Assembly: GCA_023898685.1 (NCBI GenBank)
Contig: CP060234.1
Coordinates: 310,001 to 374,000, forward strand
DNA length: 64,000 nucleotides
Direction of reading: 5' to 3'
From: Phycisphaeraceae bacterium
GTDB taxonomy: Bacteria > Planctomycetota > Phycisphaerae > Phycisphaerales > UBA1924
Position 1 is the stretch's first letter. Each line of letters begins with the position of its first letter. This document shows positions 31,432 to 44,381 of this stretch, piece after piece. The position numbers were made by a program, and so were the translations under genes. The notes beneath the pieces are model-generated. The model made no database searches, was not told the origin of the DNA, and saw only the letters and a list, made by a program, of their open reading frames with translations.

Positions 31432-33963
31432 TCAGGGAGCCGCGGTGTTGCCCGCTTTGCGGGCCTCGGCCTCCGCTTTCCACTTCGCGGCGTCCTCGTT
31501 CCGTCCCACACTCGCGAGAAGCTGCGAGGCCCGGTCGGCCAGGATGACGCTCGTCGGGGCGGCGTTGGCGGCGGCGACGATCTGCACGGCGGCCTCGTCG
31601 CGACGCCCGGCATGGAAGAGCCAGCCCGCGTAATCGTGATGGAATACCGGCTCGTCGGGATACTCGGCCACGAGTTCGCCGAACATCGAGAGCCCCTTGT
31701 CGATCAGCGTGGAGGCCTCGTCGGCATTCACCAGTTGCTGGTCACGGGCCTGGATGCCCGTGCTCACGAGGGCGAATGCGACGCCGCTGCGCTGCCACGG
31801 ATCGCGACCCAGCCGCTCGGCCGCGTCGAGCATCATCGACACGCCCCGCTCGGCCTCGCCGTGCGCGAGCAGGAGCTTGCCGATCTCGAATTCGGTTCCG
31901 GGGCGCGCGGCGCCCTCGGCGCCGACGGCGCGGTCAGCGAGGGCCTTGGCGTCGGCGAGCCGGTTGGCCGAGCCCAGGACGCGCGAGGCGGCGAGCAGCG
32001 TCTGGGCATCGTCCGCGATCTCGATCGCGCGATCGACGAGCTTCTGGCCGTCGTTGGGCCGGGCGAGGTTGAAGGCGAGCTGGGCGGCGCCGAAGAGCGT
32101 TTCCGGCTTGTCGGGCTCGAGCTCGATGACGCGATTGAGGATGGTGTTCAGGCCGTCGCGGTCGCCCCTGACGACAAGAATCTGGCCCTTGTTGAGCAGC
32201 AGGTCGGGGTCGTTCGCGATGGCGGGGTCCTTGACGTCCCAGATCGAATCGTCGTACTGCTCGAGGTTCCAGAGGAGCTGGGCGAGGCGAAGACGGACGC
32301 CCTGGAACTCGGGGTGAACCTCGAGGATCTTCCGCATGAGTGAGATCTGGGCCTGTGTCGCGTTGTCGATCGCGTCTTCCTCGCCCTTGTCGCGCCGGTC
32401 GTTCGCGGCGAGCCCCTGGAGGTTGAGGAGTTGGAAGACGAGCGACTCGGTGGGCTTGCCGTGGAGCGCGACGTCGGTGAGCAGGTCGACGGCCTGGTCC
32501 TTCTCACCCAGGACGGTGTGGAGGTAGGCGAGGCTGACCTTGTCGTGGTAGTTGAGCTTCCAGCCCACGCCGCCATGCTCGAAGCTGTCGGCGAGGGCGT
32601 ACCAGCGGATCGCGTCGCGGGCTCGTTCGATGGTGGTCGGGCTGGGGGCGAATTCGGGCCGGAAGACGGCGTCGATGGGGACACCGACAGCAGCGTGGAG
32701 CGTCTCGGCCCGCCAGCGTGTCGTGTTGCCGATGCCACCCCACAGCGCCACCACCCACCCCGCGAGCATCAGCACGACGAACAACGCGCCCGCGGGCCGG
32801 AGCTTGCCCTTGGCTTTGAGGTGCAGCCCGTGGATTCGCGCGTTGGGCCCCGCGAGCGTCTTGAAGGCGAGAACGCTGAGCCCCGTGCCGACCGCGGCGA
32901 GCCCGCCCGCCATGAGCATGGGCACCTGGTCGAGCATGCCGCGGGTCGCGGTGAAGAGGATGAAGAACACGACCGCGGCGGCGATCTCGCCGGGCCAGGT
33001 GAGGTCGTAGCGGCGGGCGCGTCGGGCCCCGGCTTTCGCGGCGCCGTCCTTGGCTTCGGGGCGGATCTTGGCGCCCAGCGCCGGGCGGCCCGGGGCGATG
33101 GAGAGCGCGTCGTTGGGGCAGACGCTGATGCAGTCCATCGTCTTCATGCAGCCCGGGTCGACGACCATGCCGAAGGCCTTGATCTCTTCATGGACGCGGA
33201 CGTTGGAGGTGCACGCGGCGGTGCAGTGGCCGCACTGCTTGCACTTGTCGTGATCGACGCGGACACGAACGGGGGAGACCGGGTCGAGCGCGCCGAAGAG
33301 CCCGCCGTAGGGGCAGGCGTAGGCGCAGAAGGCCTTGGCGCCGAGGAAGTAGACCGTGGCGAACCCGCAGATGAGCAGGAAAGGGACCGCGATGTACCAC
33401 GCGGGCATGTTGGCCCAGAGATCGTCGACGATGAGCGCGTCTTTGATGCCGTAGAACGGCTCGACATGCCGGAGCCAGTAGGGCCAGGCGAGGCCCGCGG
33501 CCTCGAACGCGGGCTGGAGGGCGACGCGCTTGAAGGTGGGCCAGACGAACATGTAGAGGCCCAGGATGAGCGGGACAAACAGCAGCAGGCGCGACCGGAA
33601 CGGCTTGGGCCGGATGCCGAGCCGCCGCATCAGCCAGTGGCAGAAGTCCTGGAGCGCGATGATGTGACAGGTCCAGCCGCACATGTAGCGGCCCGCAATG
33701 AGCACGGAGAGCAGCGCGAGGGCGAGGAAGATGGCGCCCGCGGTGAGCTGGCCCTGCTCGAGGGTGTACATCGCCTCGGACGGCTCGACGGCGCCCAGAG
33801 ACCGGCCGGTGAGCCACCACTGGATGATGTGGACGGCCATGGCCGCCTGGACCGCGATGAGCACACCCGCTCGCCATGGGCCGATCTTCGTGCGTTCCAT
33901 ACGCGGGCGATCGCCCCGGCCGGGGTCGAGAACGGGCAGATTGACGTCGCTGGATTCTGGCAT
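31432..33963 (-). CDS. NapH/NosR-like polyferredoxin fused to TPR domain
   Basis: An 843-residue membrane protein. Several helices lie at about 29-48, 68-90, 120-145, 175-200, with Cys motifs MCGWTCH and AKAFCAYACPYGG. A 4Fe-4S ferredoxin pair follows at about 235-300: CKQCGHCTAAC binds a full cluster, whereas CMKTMDCISVCP has threonine in place of the second cysteine. More helices (about 338-385, 415-435) lead to a long tetratricopeptide-like C-terminus (about 470-843). Such redox proteins pass electrons from the quinol pool to periplasmic enzymes in NapH, NosR and CcoG. Its partner is unknown: no reductase gene is next to it. The start is ATG 33963 (MPESSD); a later MERTKIG is possible. Confidence 0.82.
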   Translation of the reverse strand: MPESSDVNLPVLDPGRGDRPRMERTKIGPWRAGVLIAVQAAMAVHIIQWWLTGRSLGAVEPSEAMYTLEQGQLTAGAIFLALALLSVLIAGRYMCGWTCHIIALQDFCHWLMRRLGIRPKPFRSRLLLFVPLILGLYMFVWPTFKRVALQPAFEAAGLAWPYWLRHVEPFYGIKDALIVDDLWANMPAWYIAVPFLLICGFATVYFLGAKAFCAYACPYGGLFGALDPVSPVRVRVDHDKCKQCGHCTAACTSNVRVHEEIKAFGMVVDPGCMKTMDCISVCPNDALSIAPGRPALGAKIRPEAKDGAAKAGARRARRYDLTWPGEIAAAVVFFILFTATRGMLDQVPMLMAGGLAAVGTGLSVLAFKTLAGPNARIHGLHLKAKGKLRPAGALFVVLMLAGWVVALWGGIGNTTRWRAETLHAAVGVPIDAVFRPEFAPSPTTIERARDAIRWYALADSFEHGGVGWKLNYHDKVSLAYLHTVLGEKDQAVDLLTDVALHGKPTESLVFQLLNLQGLAANDRRDKGEEDAIDNATQAQISLMRKILEVHPEFQGVRLRLAQLLWNLEQYDDSIWDVKDPAIANDPDLLLNKGQILVVRGDRDGLNTILNRVIELEPDKPETLFGAAQLAFNLARPNDGQKLVDRAIEIADDAQTLLAASRVLGSANRLADAKALADRAVGAEGAARPGTEFEIGKLLLAHGEAERGVSMMLDAAERLGRDPWQRSGVAFALVSTGIQARDQQLVNADEASTLIDKGLSMFGELVAEYPDEPVFHHDYAGWLFHAGRRDEAAVQIVAAANAAPTSVILADRASQLLASVGRNEDAAKWKAEAEARKAGNTAAP

Positions 33964-34122
33964 GAAGGACAGTAGGGAACGCGTGGAAATGGGGCGACAC
34001 GGGCGTCGGCGAGCCGGGGGGTGGCTACCCTCTTGATCCACGGAGCGTTCAAGAGCCGGGCCGGGGCGTCGCGTCGGCATCGAGGACTCACAGGGCGACC
34101 GTGGCAGCCAGGGAGACGCAGC

Positions 34123-35118
<996 letters not shown>

Positions 35119-35244
35119 CAGAATCAGCCCGGGCGGCCAAGCTCCAACACTCTGATTTGTGGCTACATGTGGCTTCAATACCGCCGAGGCGGTGATTCTG
35201 TTGATCCCGCCGGTCGATGAAACACGTTCCAGAGTCTGTGCCGG

Positions 35245-37578
<2,334 letters not shown>

Positions 37579-37581
37579 CCA

Positions 37582-37956
37582 TCAACGCCGGTAGATGGCG
37601 GTGCAGCCCGTGGTTTCGCTGACACGAACCGACGCGACGCGGGCCGCCGGGGCGAGCGATTCATCGAGGCTCGCGGTGAGCTGATCGGCGATGTGGCGGG
37701 CGATCTGCTCGGCGGTGGGGTTGAGCCCGATGAACGGCTCGACGTCGTTGAGATTGGCGTTGACAAACGGGCGGCAGATCTCCTTGAGCACCGCGTTGAC
37801 GGTGTGGAAGTCGCAGAGCAGCCCGTCGTGGTCGAGCTCCTCGCCCGCGATGGTGGCGGTGACGCGGAAGTTGTGGCCGTGGAGCGGCTCGCGTTGCCCG
37901 GCGACGGAGAGGGCGTGGGCGGCGCAGAACTCGCGTTCGACGGTGATTTCGTACAT
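37582..37956 (-). CDS. queD: 6-pyruvoyl-tetrahydropterin synthase/QueD-family protein
   Basis: A 124-residue T-fold enzyme family member. QueD makes 6-carboxytetrahydropterin from dihydroneopterin triphosphate for queuosine. The zinc ligands His14, His26 and His28 are present in FCAAHAL and EPLHGHNFRV, and the conserved Glu in VSETTGC. However, the catalytic Cys that normally lies just before LHGH is missing (QREPLHGH), and so is the His of LDHHYLN (FVNANLND). It could be a variant synthase with a shifted mechanism or a different product. It follows the phosphofructokinase gene by 57 bases on the minus strand. Confidence 0.8.
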   Translation of the reverse strand: MYEITVEREFCAAHALSVAGQREPLHGHNFRVTATIAGEELDHDGLLCDFHTVNAVLKEICRPFVNANLNDVEPFIGLNPTAEQIARHIADQLTASLDESLAPAARVASVRVSETTGCTAIYRR

Positions 37957-38013
37957 TCGGTGAGCTTACGGGATCACTCTGCTTCTCGCCCGGCGGGCAT
38001 GCCGGAACAGCAC

Positions 38014-39243
38014 TCACAACCTCCCGAACACCGGCAGCTCGCCCACCAGCGGCTTGCAGTAGTCGATGAAGTGCTGCGAGACGTCGAAGTCGCCCAGGAT
38101 GTAGCCCGGGTCCATGTGCTTGGTCTTCGCCGCGACGTCGGTCAGCTCGATGCGTTCGAGCTCGGAGCGGTAGTCCTCGCCGTCGTAGCCCTTGCCGGTG
38201 CGCAGGATCGCCACCGAGCCGTCGACGTCGCCGCTCGCCGCGAGCACGCCGGCGTAGCGGCCGGAGCGGCGTGCTTCCTCGGCGTCGACCGGGCTCGCGT
38301 CGGGCCAGCAGCGCTGGAGGTAGCCGAAGGTGTCGGCGCGGACGCGGGGCGGCTTGCCCGAGGCGGGCTTGAGGCGCTCCTTCAGGATCAGCGAGAGCTG
38401 GTCGCCCAGAGCGCCCGAGCCCGAGAGCTGGACGTTGCCGTGGGCGTCGGCCTCGCCCTGGATGAGCATCGCGCCGATGGGCTGGCCGTCGCGGTCCTGG
38501 ATGCCCTCGCTCACCGCGATCTGGCAGCGGCCCAGACGGTCGTAGACCTCCGCGACGCGGTCGACGAACTTGTTGAGGTCGAACGGCACCTCTGGGAGAC
38601 AGACGACGTGGGGCCCGTCCTCGAGCTCGCGCCGGGCGAGAGCGGCCGCCGCGGTCAGGAACCCCGCGTGCCGGCCCATCACGACGTTGATCTTGATCCC
38701 GGGGATCGACGCGTTGTCGAGGCTGTCGGCCATGAACGCGGTGGCGACGTAGCGGGCGGCCGACGGGAACCCCGGTGTGTGGTCATTGATCGGGAGGTCG
38801 TTGTCGACGGTCTTGGGCACGTGGAAGCAGCGGAGCTCGTAGCCCGCCTCGTTGGCGAGTTCGTTGACGATCCGGCAGGTGTCCGAGCTGTCGTTGCCCC
38901 CGATGTAGAAGAAGTAGCGGATGCTGTTCTTCTCGCAGGCGTGGAAGATCCGCTTGCAGTACTCGGCGTCGGGCTTGTCTCGGGTCGAGCCCAGGCCTGC
39001 ACTGGGGGTGCGGGCGACCGCGTTGAGCGTGTGCTGGTCCTTGTCGGTCAGGTCGATGAGCTGGTCGTGGGTCAGGCCCCGCACGCCGTGACGCATGCCC
39101 AGGATGCGTTTGATCGGGTTGGCGGGCTGGCCCGCGCCCTCGGCCATGAGCCCCTCGACGACGCCGACGAGCGACTGGTTGATGACGGCGGTGGGCCCGC
39201 CCGACTGCCCGATGACGGCGTTGCCTTCGATGAGGTTGGCCAT
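38014..39243 (-). CDS. pfp: Pyrophosphate-dependent phosphofructokinase-like enzyme
   Basis: A 409-residue PfkA-family enzyme that phosphorylates fructose 6-phosphate. The nucleotide or PPi loop is GQSGGPTAVINQSL. The GGND sequence in IGGNDSSDT has Asp where PPi-dependent enzymes do, PKTVDND and MGRHAGFL are the catalytic and substrate motifs, and ALGDQLSL follows. ATG 39243 follows AAGGGGATTTGCGC. It probably uses pyrophosphate rather than ATP, working in both glycolysis and gluconeogenesis, but biochemical proof is needed. It precedes the QueD-like gene. Confidence 0.88.
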   Translation of the reverse strand: MANLIEGNAVIGQSGGPTAVINQSLVGVVEGLMAEGAGQPANPIKRILGMRHGVRGLTHDQLIDLTDKDQHTLNAVARTPSAGLGSTRDKPDAEYCKRIFHACEKNSIRYFFYIGGNDSSDTCRIVNELANEAGYELRCFHVPKTVDNDLPINDHTPGFPSAARYVATAFMADSLDNASIPGIKINVVMGRHAGFLTAAAALARRELEDGPHVVCLPEVPFDLNKFVDRVAEVYDRLGRCQIAVSEGIQDRDGQPIGAMLIQGEADAHGNVQLSGSGALGDQLSLILKERLKPASGKPPRVRADTFGYLQRCWPDASPVDAEEARRSGRYAGVLAASGDVDGSVAILRTGKGYDGEDYRSELERIELTDVAAKTKHMDPGYILGDFDVSQHFIDYCKPLVGELPVFGRL

Positions 39244-39335
39244 GCGCAAATCCCCTTGTTCTGTCCGTTGCCGGCTTGCACAGGGAGGGTACGCAGGCGA
39301 CGCACCGCGGCCCGTCCGCTCGATAGACTCCGGCC

Positions 39336-42300
39336 ATGCATTCCACCTTGTTCTGTCGTCGTGCCGCGGTTGTGCCGGCGCTGCTCGCCATCACAGCCGC
39401 ATCTGTGATTGCCCAGCCCACGAGCAATTCACCGCTCGCGGCGAGGCCCAACGGCCCGAAGAGCGCCGAGCCGACGCATCACGTGTTCATCCACGCGGTG
39501 GTGCACCCCGAGCCGGGCGTGGTGTGGGAGGACGCGGTCATCGAGATCCGCGACGGCCGAATCGTGTACGTGGGTCCGCCGACCCAGGTCGGACAGGAAT
39601 TGCTCCCGGCCGGTGCGGTGGTGCATGATCTGGTAGGCGAGCACATCTACCCGGCGTTCATCGACCCCTACGTCGAGGTCGACGCCCCGAAGCCCGGGAC
39701 CGACCGGCCCGGGAGGGACTGGAACGAGTACGTCATGCCCCGCCGCTCGGCGCTCGACGGCGAGGGGATCCCGGCCGACAAGGCGAAGTCGCTCCGCGTG
39801 CTGGGCTACGGCGCGGCGATGCTCGTGCCGCAGGGTGGAGACTTCGCGGGCTCAACCGCGGTGGTGGGCCTCGCCGAGCGGCCCGACGACCCGAGCGCCG
39901 AGCACGCGGGGGTCTACCGCGACGGGGGCTATCAGGCGCTGAGCTTCGAGACGCACGGCTGGCGGGGGTATCCCTCGAGCACGCCCGGGGCGGTGTCGCT
40001 GCTCCGCCAGACCCTGATGGACGCCGCGTGGCAGGCGACGTGGGCGCCCACGCTTGACGGCTCGCACCCCGCGAACGCGCTGACCCCCCTCGAGGACGCC
40101 TCGACGCCCCTGCTGATCAACTGCAACCACGAACTCAAGGAGTTCCTCGCGGCCGACATCGCGCGGGAGGCGGGGCGCAAGGCGGTGCTGGTGGGCGACG
40201 GGATGGAGTTCAAGTGGCTCGACGGGATCGCGGACCTGGGGCTCGACATGATCATCCCGCTGCGCTTCCCCGCCAAGCCCGACGTGTCGAGCGTGGGCAA
40301 GGCCGAGTCGGTCGAGCTCGAGACGATGATGACCTGGGAGCAGGCGCCGACGAACCCGCGCCGGCTGCTCAAGGCGATGAAGGGCTCGAACCTCGCGCTG
40401 ACGTCGAGCATGCTGCCCAAGGGGAAGAAGTTCTTCGACGAGCTGCGCCTGGCGATCAAGAACGGGCTGGGCGAGGACGACGCGCTGGCGATGCTGACGA
40501 CCAAGCCCGCGAAGATCGCGGGTGTGGGTGACCAGGTGGGCACGATCGCGACCGGCAAGCGGGCGAATCTGCTCGTGACCTCGGGGCCGGTCTTCGACAA
40601 GAAGACGGACTTCTATGACGTCTGGGTCGACGGCGTGAAGCATGAGCTCAAGGCCAGGCCCGGCCCCAGCTTCGACGGGCACTGGCGGCTCTACGTGGGC
40701 CCGGAGGATCAGCCGTTCTTCGAGATGACGCTCGACATCACGGATTCGCCCGACAAGCCCAAGGTCGTGGGAACCGAGTCGTGGGACCCGGACGCGAAGC
40801 CCGGCGAGAAGGTCGAGCCCCACTCGGGCGACGCCCGCGACGTGGCGATCGAGGGTGAGCGGATCAGCTTCCTGCTCGACGACGACGACGACGAGCACAA
40901 GACCTACATCATCTCGGGCGTGCTGGTGGGCGACGACCGGATGATGGGCACCGCCGTCGCGACCGACGACAGCACGTTTGAGTGGGCGGCGAGGAAGGTT
41001 GACAAGGAGGCCGAAGCGGGGGAGCAGAAGACCGAGCCGGCGCATGACGGGCCGGCGGAAGAGGACGGGCGGGACGCCCATCCCACCGAGAAGGCAAAGG
41101 CCGAGAAGCCCGAGAAGGACGAAGAGGCCTCTGAGCAGGCCCCACCCTTGCCCGGCTATCCCTTCGGCCCCTACGCGGTGAAGTACGAGTCGACGCCCGA
41201 GACCTTCCTGGTCAGCAACGCGACGATCTGGACCTCGACCGACCGCGGCCGGTACGACCGCGGCTGGCTGCTCGTCCGGGGCGGGCGGATCATGCGTATC
41301 GAGCCGGGCGACCCGCCCGACTTCTTGCTCGATGGGTCGAACCCCGAGGTGGTTGTCATCGACGCGACGGGCAAGCACCTCACGCCCGGCATCGTCGACG
41401 CCCACAGCCACACGGGCCTGTTCCGCTTCGGGGTCAACGAGGGCGGCCAGGCCGTCACGGCCGAGGTGCGGATCGGCGATTCGCTCGATCCCTCCGACAT
41501 CGCCATCTACCGCGAACTAGCGATGGGCGTGACGTGCGTCAACAGCCTGCACGGCTCGGCCAACCCGATCGGCGGGCAGAATCAGGTCCACAAGCTGCGA
41601 TGGGGAGTGCAGACGCCCGCGGAGATGCGGGCCGTCGGGGCCCGCCCCGGCATCAAGTTTGCGCTCGGCGAGAACGTGACCGAGGCGAACTCGAACCAGT
41701 CGCGCGAGCGGACACGCTACCCACAGTCGCGGATGGGCGTTGAGGTGCTGATCCGCGATCGGTTGCAGGCGGCGCGGGAGTATGCCAGGGCCTGGACCGC
41801 GTTCCTCGCGGCGCAACGCTCGGCCCCTGAGAGCTTCGGCATTCCCTCCGATCTCGCGATGTCGCTGAAAAAGGCGGCCGTGGCGCCCGGGGGCGACAAG
41901 GGCCGGATGGAGGAGGGCGAGGCAGCGCCGAGGCGCGACCTCGAACTCGACGCCCTCGCGCAGATCCTCGCGGGCGACCGGCTCATCCACTGCCACTCCT
42001 ACCGGCAGGACGAGATCCTCATGCTCTGCCGCGTCGCGGAGGACTTCGATTTCCAGATCGGCTCGTTCCAGCACGGGCTCGAGGTGTACAAGGTGGCCGA
42101 GGCGGTGCGTGACCACGCGATCGGCGCGAGCCTGTTCAGCGACTGGTGGATGTACAAGATCGAGGTGATGGACGCGATCCCGTTCGCCGGTCCGCTGCAG
42201 ACCGAGGCGGGCGTGAGCACTTCCTACAATTCCGATTCGGACGAGCTCGCCCGGCATCTCAACACCGAGGCCGCCAAGGCGATCAAGTATGCCCGTCCCG

Positions 42301-42737
42301 GCTCGGTGATGACCGAAGAGGAGGCGCTCAAGTTCGTCACGATCAACGCGGCCAACCAGATCGGCGTGGGGCACCTCGTGGGCAGCCTCGAGCAGGGCAA
42401 GGACGCCGACTTCGTGATCTGGTCGGCCAACCCACTCTCAACCCAGGCGGTCGCCGAGCACGTGTTCATCGACGGGCGCGAGTACTTCAGCCTCGAGCAG
42501 GATCGTGTGCACCGCGAGGTGATCGCCCGGGAGCGGCAGCGGCTGATCCAGAAGATCGTCGCCGCGCCCGACCGGGGCAAGAAGGGCGGGGCCGGCAAGA
42601 AGGACGAGGACCAGGACGCCGGGACCGACAAGCCGCTGGTCGACGGTCCTCCGCAGGCCGGCTGGGAGAGCTGGCACTGGGACGGCGAGGACGGGTGCGA
42701 CTTCATGGGCCAGTACGACGACGGGGGGAGGCACTGA
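39336..42737 (+). CDS. Secreted two-domain amidohydrolase
   Basis: An 1133-residue exported protein. It has a signal peptide (VVPALLAITAASVIAQP) and two metal-dependent amidohydrolase domains. The first (about 45-480) is degenerate: the usual PGxIDxHxH is PAFIDPYVEVD. A roughly 150-residue linker with an acidic, lysine/glutamate-rich stretch follows. The second (about 625-1090) keeps LTPGIVDAHSHTG, IHCHSY, and a catalytic aspartate in TSYNSDSDE. It resembles imidazolonepropionase-related hydrolases in which one domain is inactive. The start ATG 39336 is divergent from pfp across 92 bases. The next gene starts 1 base after its stop. The substrate is unknown. Confidence 0.85.
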   Translation: MHSTLFCRRAAVVPALLAITAASVIAQPTSNSPLAARPNGPKSAEPTHHVFIHAVVHPEPGVVWEDAVIEIRDGRIVYVGPPTQVGQELLPAGAVVHDLVGEHIYPAFIDPYVEVDAPKPGTDRPGRDWNEYVMPRRSALDGEGIPADKAKSLRVLGYGAAMLVPQGGDFAGSTAVVGLAERPDDPSAEHAGVYRDGGYQALSFETHGWRGYPSSTPGAVSLLRQTLMDAAWQATWAPTLDGSHPANALTPLEDASTPLLINCNHELKEFLAADIAREAGRKAVLVGDGMEFKWLDGIADLGLDMIIPLRFPAKPDVSSVGKAESVELETMMTWEQAPTNPRRLLKAMKGSNLALTSSMLPKGKKFFDELRLAIKNGLGEDDALAMLTTKPAKIAGVGDQVGTIATGKRANLLVTSGPVFDKKTDFYDVWVDGVKHELKARPGPSFDGHWRLYVGPEDQPFFEMTLDITDSPDKPKVVGTESWDPDAKPGEKVEPHSGDARDVAIEGERISFLLDDDDDEHKTYIISGVLVGDDRMMGTAVATDDSTFEWAARKVDKEAEAGEQKTEPAHDGPAEEDGRDAHPTEKAKAEKPEKDEEASEQAPPLPGYPFGPYAVKYESTPETFLVSNATIWTSTDRGRYDRGWLLVRGGRIMRIEPGDPPDFLLDGSNPEVVVIDATGKHLTPGIVDAHSHTGLFRFGVNEGGQAVTAEVRIGDSLDPSDIAIYRELAMGVTCVNSLHGSANPIGGQNQVHKLRWGVQTPAEMRAVGARPGIKFALGENVTEANSNQSRERTRYPQSRMGVEVLIRDRLQAAREYARAWTAFLAAQRSAPESFGIPSDLAMSLKKAAVAPGGDKGRMEEGEAAPRRDLELDALAQILAGDRLIHCHSYRQDEILMLCRVAEDFDFQIGSFQHGLEVYKVAEAVRDHAIGASLFSDWWMYKIEVMDAIPFAGPLQTEAGVSTSYNSDSDELARHLNTEAAKAIKYARPGSVMTEEEALKFVTINAANQIGVGHLVGSLEQGKDADFVIWSANPLSTQAVAEHVFIDGREYFSLEQDRVHREVIARERQRLIQKIVAAPDRGKKGGAGKKDEDQDAGTDKPLVDGPPQAGWESWHWDGEDGCDFMGQYDDGGRH

Positions 42738-42738
42738 G

Positions 42739-44121
42739 ATGAAGATACGCAATGACCCGGATCGCCTCGGCCTGTTCGCGACGATGCTTGCATTGCTCTG
42801 TGTCGCGCTCTCCGCCCGCGCCCAGGACCTCATCCCATCCGCCCCACCCCAGTCCGGCGGCGTCATGCTCGTCGGCGGCACCGTCCACACGGTCTCTGGC
42901 GAGACAATCAAGAGCGGCGTCGTGGGCTTCCGTGAAGGGCGGATCACGCTCGTCGCCGACGCGTCGATCATGGACAAGATCTCGCTCACACCCGACACAA
43001 AGATCATCGATGCCAAAGGCAAGCACGTCTACCCTGGGCTCTTCGCCCCCCACACCCGCCTGGGTCTGATCGAGACCGAGGCGGTGCGGCAGACGCGCGA
43101 CGAAAGCGAGACGGGGTCGTACACCCCCGAGGTCCGGGCCGCGGTCGCGGTGAACCCCGACTCGACGCTCATCCCCGTCGCCCGCCTCAACGGCGTGCTG
43201 CTCGCGGGCGTCATGAACTCGGGCGGGCGCATCCCGGGGCGGGCGAGCATCATCCGTCTCGACGGGTGGACATGGGAGGACATGACCGTCAAGGACGACG
43301 CCGGGCTGATCGTGAACTGGCCCGGCGTGCGGCCCCGCGCCGATTCGTGGCGCTCGCGCCCCGAGGGCGACGAGGCGGAGCGGATCAGGGGCCAACTCGA
43401 CGAGATCGGGCGCTTCTTCGACAAGGCGGTGGCGTACGCGAAGGCGAGGCGTGCCGACCCCGATCGCCCCGACGACATGCGGCTCGACGCGATGCTGCCC
43501 TATTGCGGGCTCGGGCAGACACAGGAGGGCGCCCCCGCGAGCGGGGCGAGGCTGCTGATCAGCGCGGACGACTACGACCAGATCGTCTCGGCGGTCTCGT
43601 TCGCGGCCGGGCGGGGCGTGCGGGCGGCGATCGTGGGCGGGCGTGACGCGCCGATGTGCGCCGAACTGCTCAAGGAGCACAACGTCCCCGTCATCGTCGA
43701 TGGCGTCTACCGCTTCCCCAAGCGGGCCGACTCGCCCTACGACGAGGCGTTCACGCTGCCGGCGAGGCTGGCGGGGGCGGGGGTGAGGTTCTGTATCGGC
43801 GGGGCCGACCACGACGGCAACGTGCGGAACCTGGCCTACGAGGCGGCGATGGCGGCCCGTTTCGGGCTCGACCCCGACGAGGCGGTGCGGGCGATCACGC
43901 TGAGCCCCGCGGAGATCCTGGGCGTCGCCGACGACTACGGCTCGATCGAGCAGGGCAAGAGCGCGACACTGATCATCACGACGGGCGACGTGCTCGAGAT
44001 CCCCAGCAATGTCGAGCACGCGTGGATCGACGGGCGCGCGATCATCCTGGAGAGCAAGCAGACCGAGCTGCGAGACAAGTACACCGAGAAGTACAGGCAA
44101 CTCGGGCTGATCAAGGACTGA
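42739..44121 (+). CDS. Secreted amidohydrolase-family protein with altered metal site
   Basis: A 460-residue exported protein related to the first domain of the upstream enzyme. A signal peptide (LFATMLALLCVALSARAQ) is followed by GGTVHTVSGETI and a TIM barrel. The metal motif is PGLFAPHTRLG instead of DxHxH, so one histidine is lost; ISADDYDQI and GGADHDGNV remain, and the C-terminal TLSPAEILGV...GSIEQGKSATLIIT is intact. It begins one base after the stop of the previous gene (TGAGATG), so the two are surely co-translated and may form a complex. Activity is doubtful. Confidence 0.82.
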   Translation: MKIRNDPDRLGLFATMLALLCVALSARAQDLIPSAPPQSGGVMLVGGTVHTVSGETIKSGVVGFREGRITLVADASIMDKISLTPDTKIIDAKGKHVYPGLFAPHTRLGLIETEAVRQTRDESETGSYTPEVRAAVAVNPDSTLIPVARLNGVLLAGVMNSGGRIPGRASIIRLDGWTWEDMTVKDDAGLIVNWPGVRPRADSWRSRPEGDEAERIRGQLDEIGRFFDKAVAYAKARRADPDRPDDMRLDAMLPYCGLGQTQEGAPASGARLLISADDYDQIVSAVSFAAGRGVRAAIVGGRDAPMCAELLKEHNVPVIVDGVYRFPKRADSPYDEAFTLPARLAGAGVRFCIGGADHDGNVRNLAYEAAMAARFGLDPDEAVRAITLSPAEILGVADDYGSIEQGKSATLIITTGDVLEIPSNVEHAWIDGRAIILESKQTELRDKYTEKYRQLGLIKD

Positions 44122-44311
44122 CGAGCAGGGACCGGAGACCAGGCACCTCGCATCAGAGCCGCGAACGCCCCCACGAGGTTGGGTGTGATCGTCGAGGAAT
44201 CGCGCGCGCGATGTCTCGATGGCTTTCGTCCTTGCGCGGCGAGGGGATGCCCCCTGTATCCACCGAATCGCGGATCGTCCCGCCGACGCGCGTGAGCGTG
44301 CCGAGGGGGGC

Positions 44312-44343
44312 CCGTTGTTCATCATGAAGACATCCGATATTGC
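44312..44343 (+). promoter_or_regulatory. Possible promoter for the PEP-CTERM-like gene
   Basis: TTGTTC (44315-44320) and TATTGC (44338-44343) lie 17 bases apart, about 40 bases before the ATG at 44382. The -10 is weak. The rest of 44122-44381 contains nothing I recognise. Confidence 0.25.
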
Positions 44344-44381
44344 CCGGGGCCACGTCAGGAACCCTGAAAGGAGCGTTTCCG

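Noticed and set aside
40880..40900. GAC repeat in the amidohydrolase gene as a variable tract
   Set aside because: It is a trinucleotide run in frame, so length changes would not switch the gene off.
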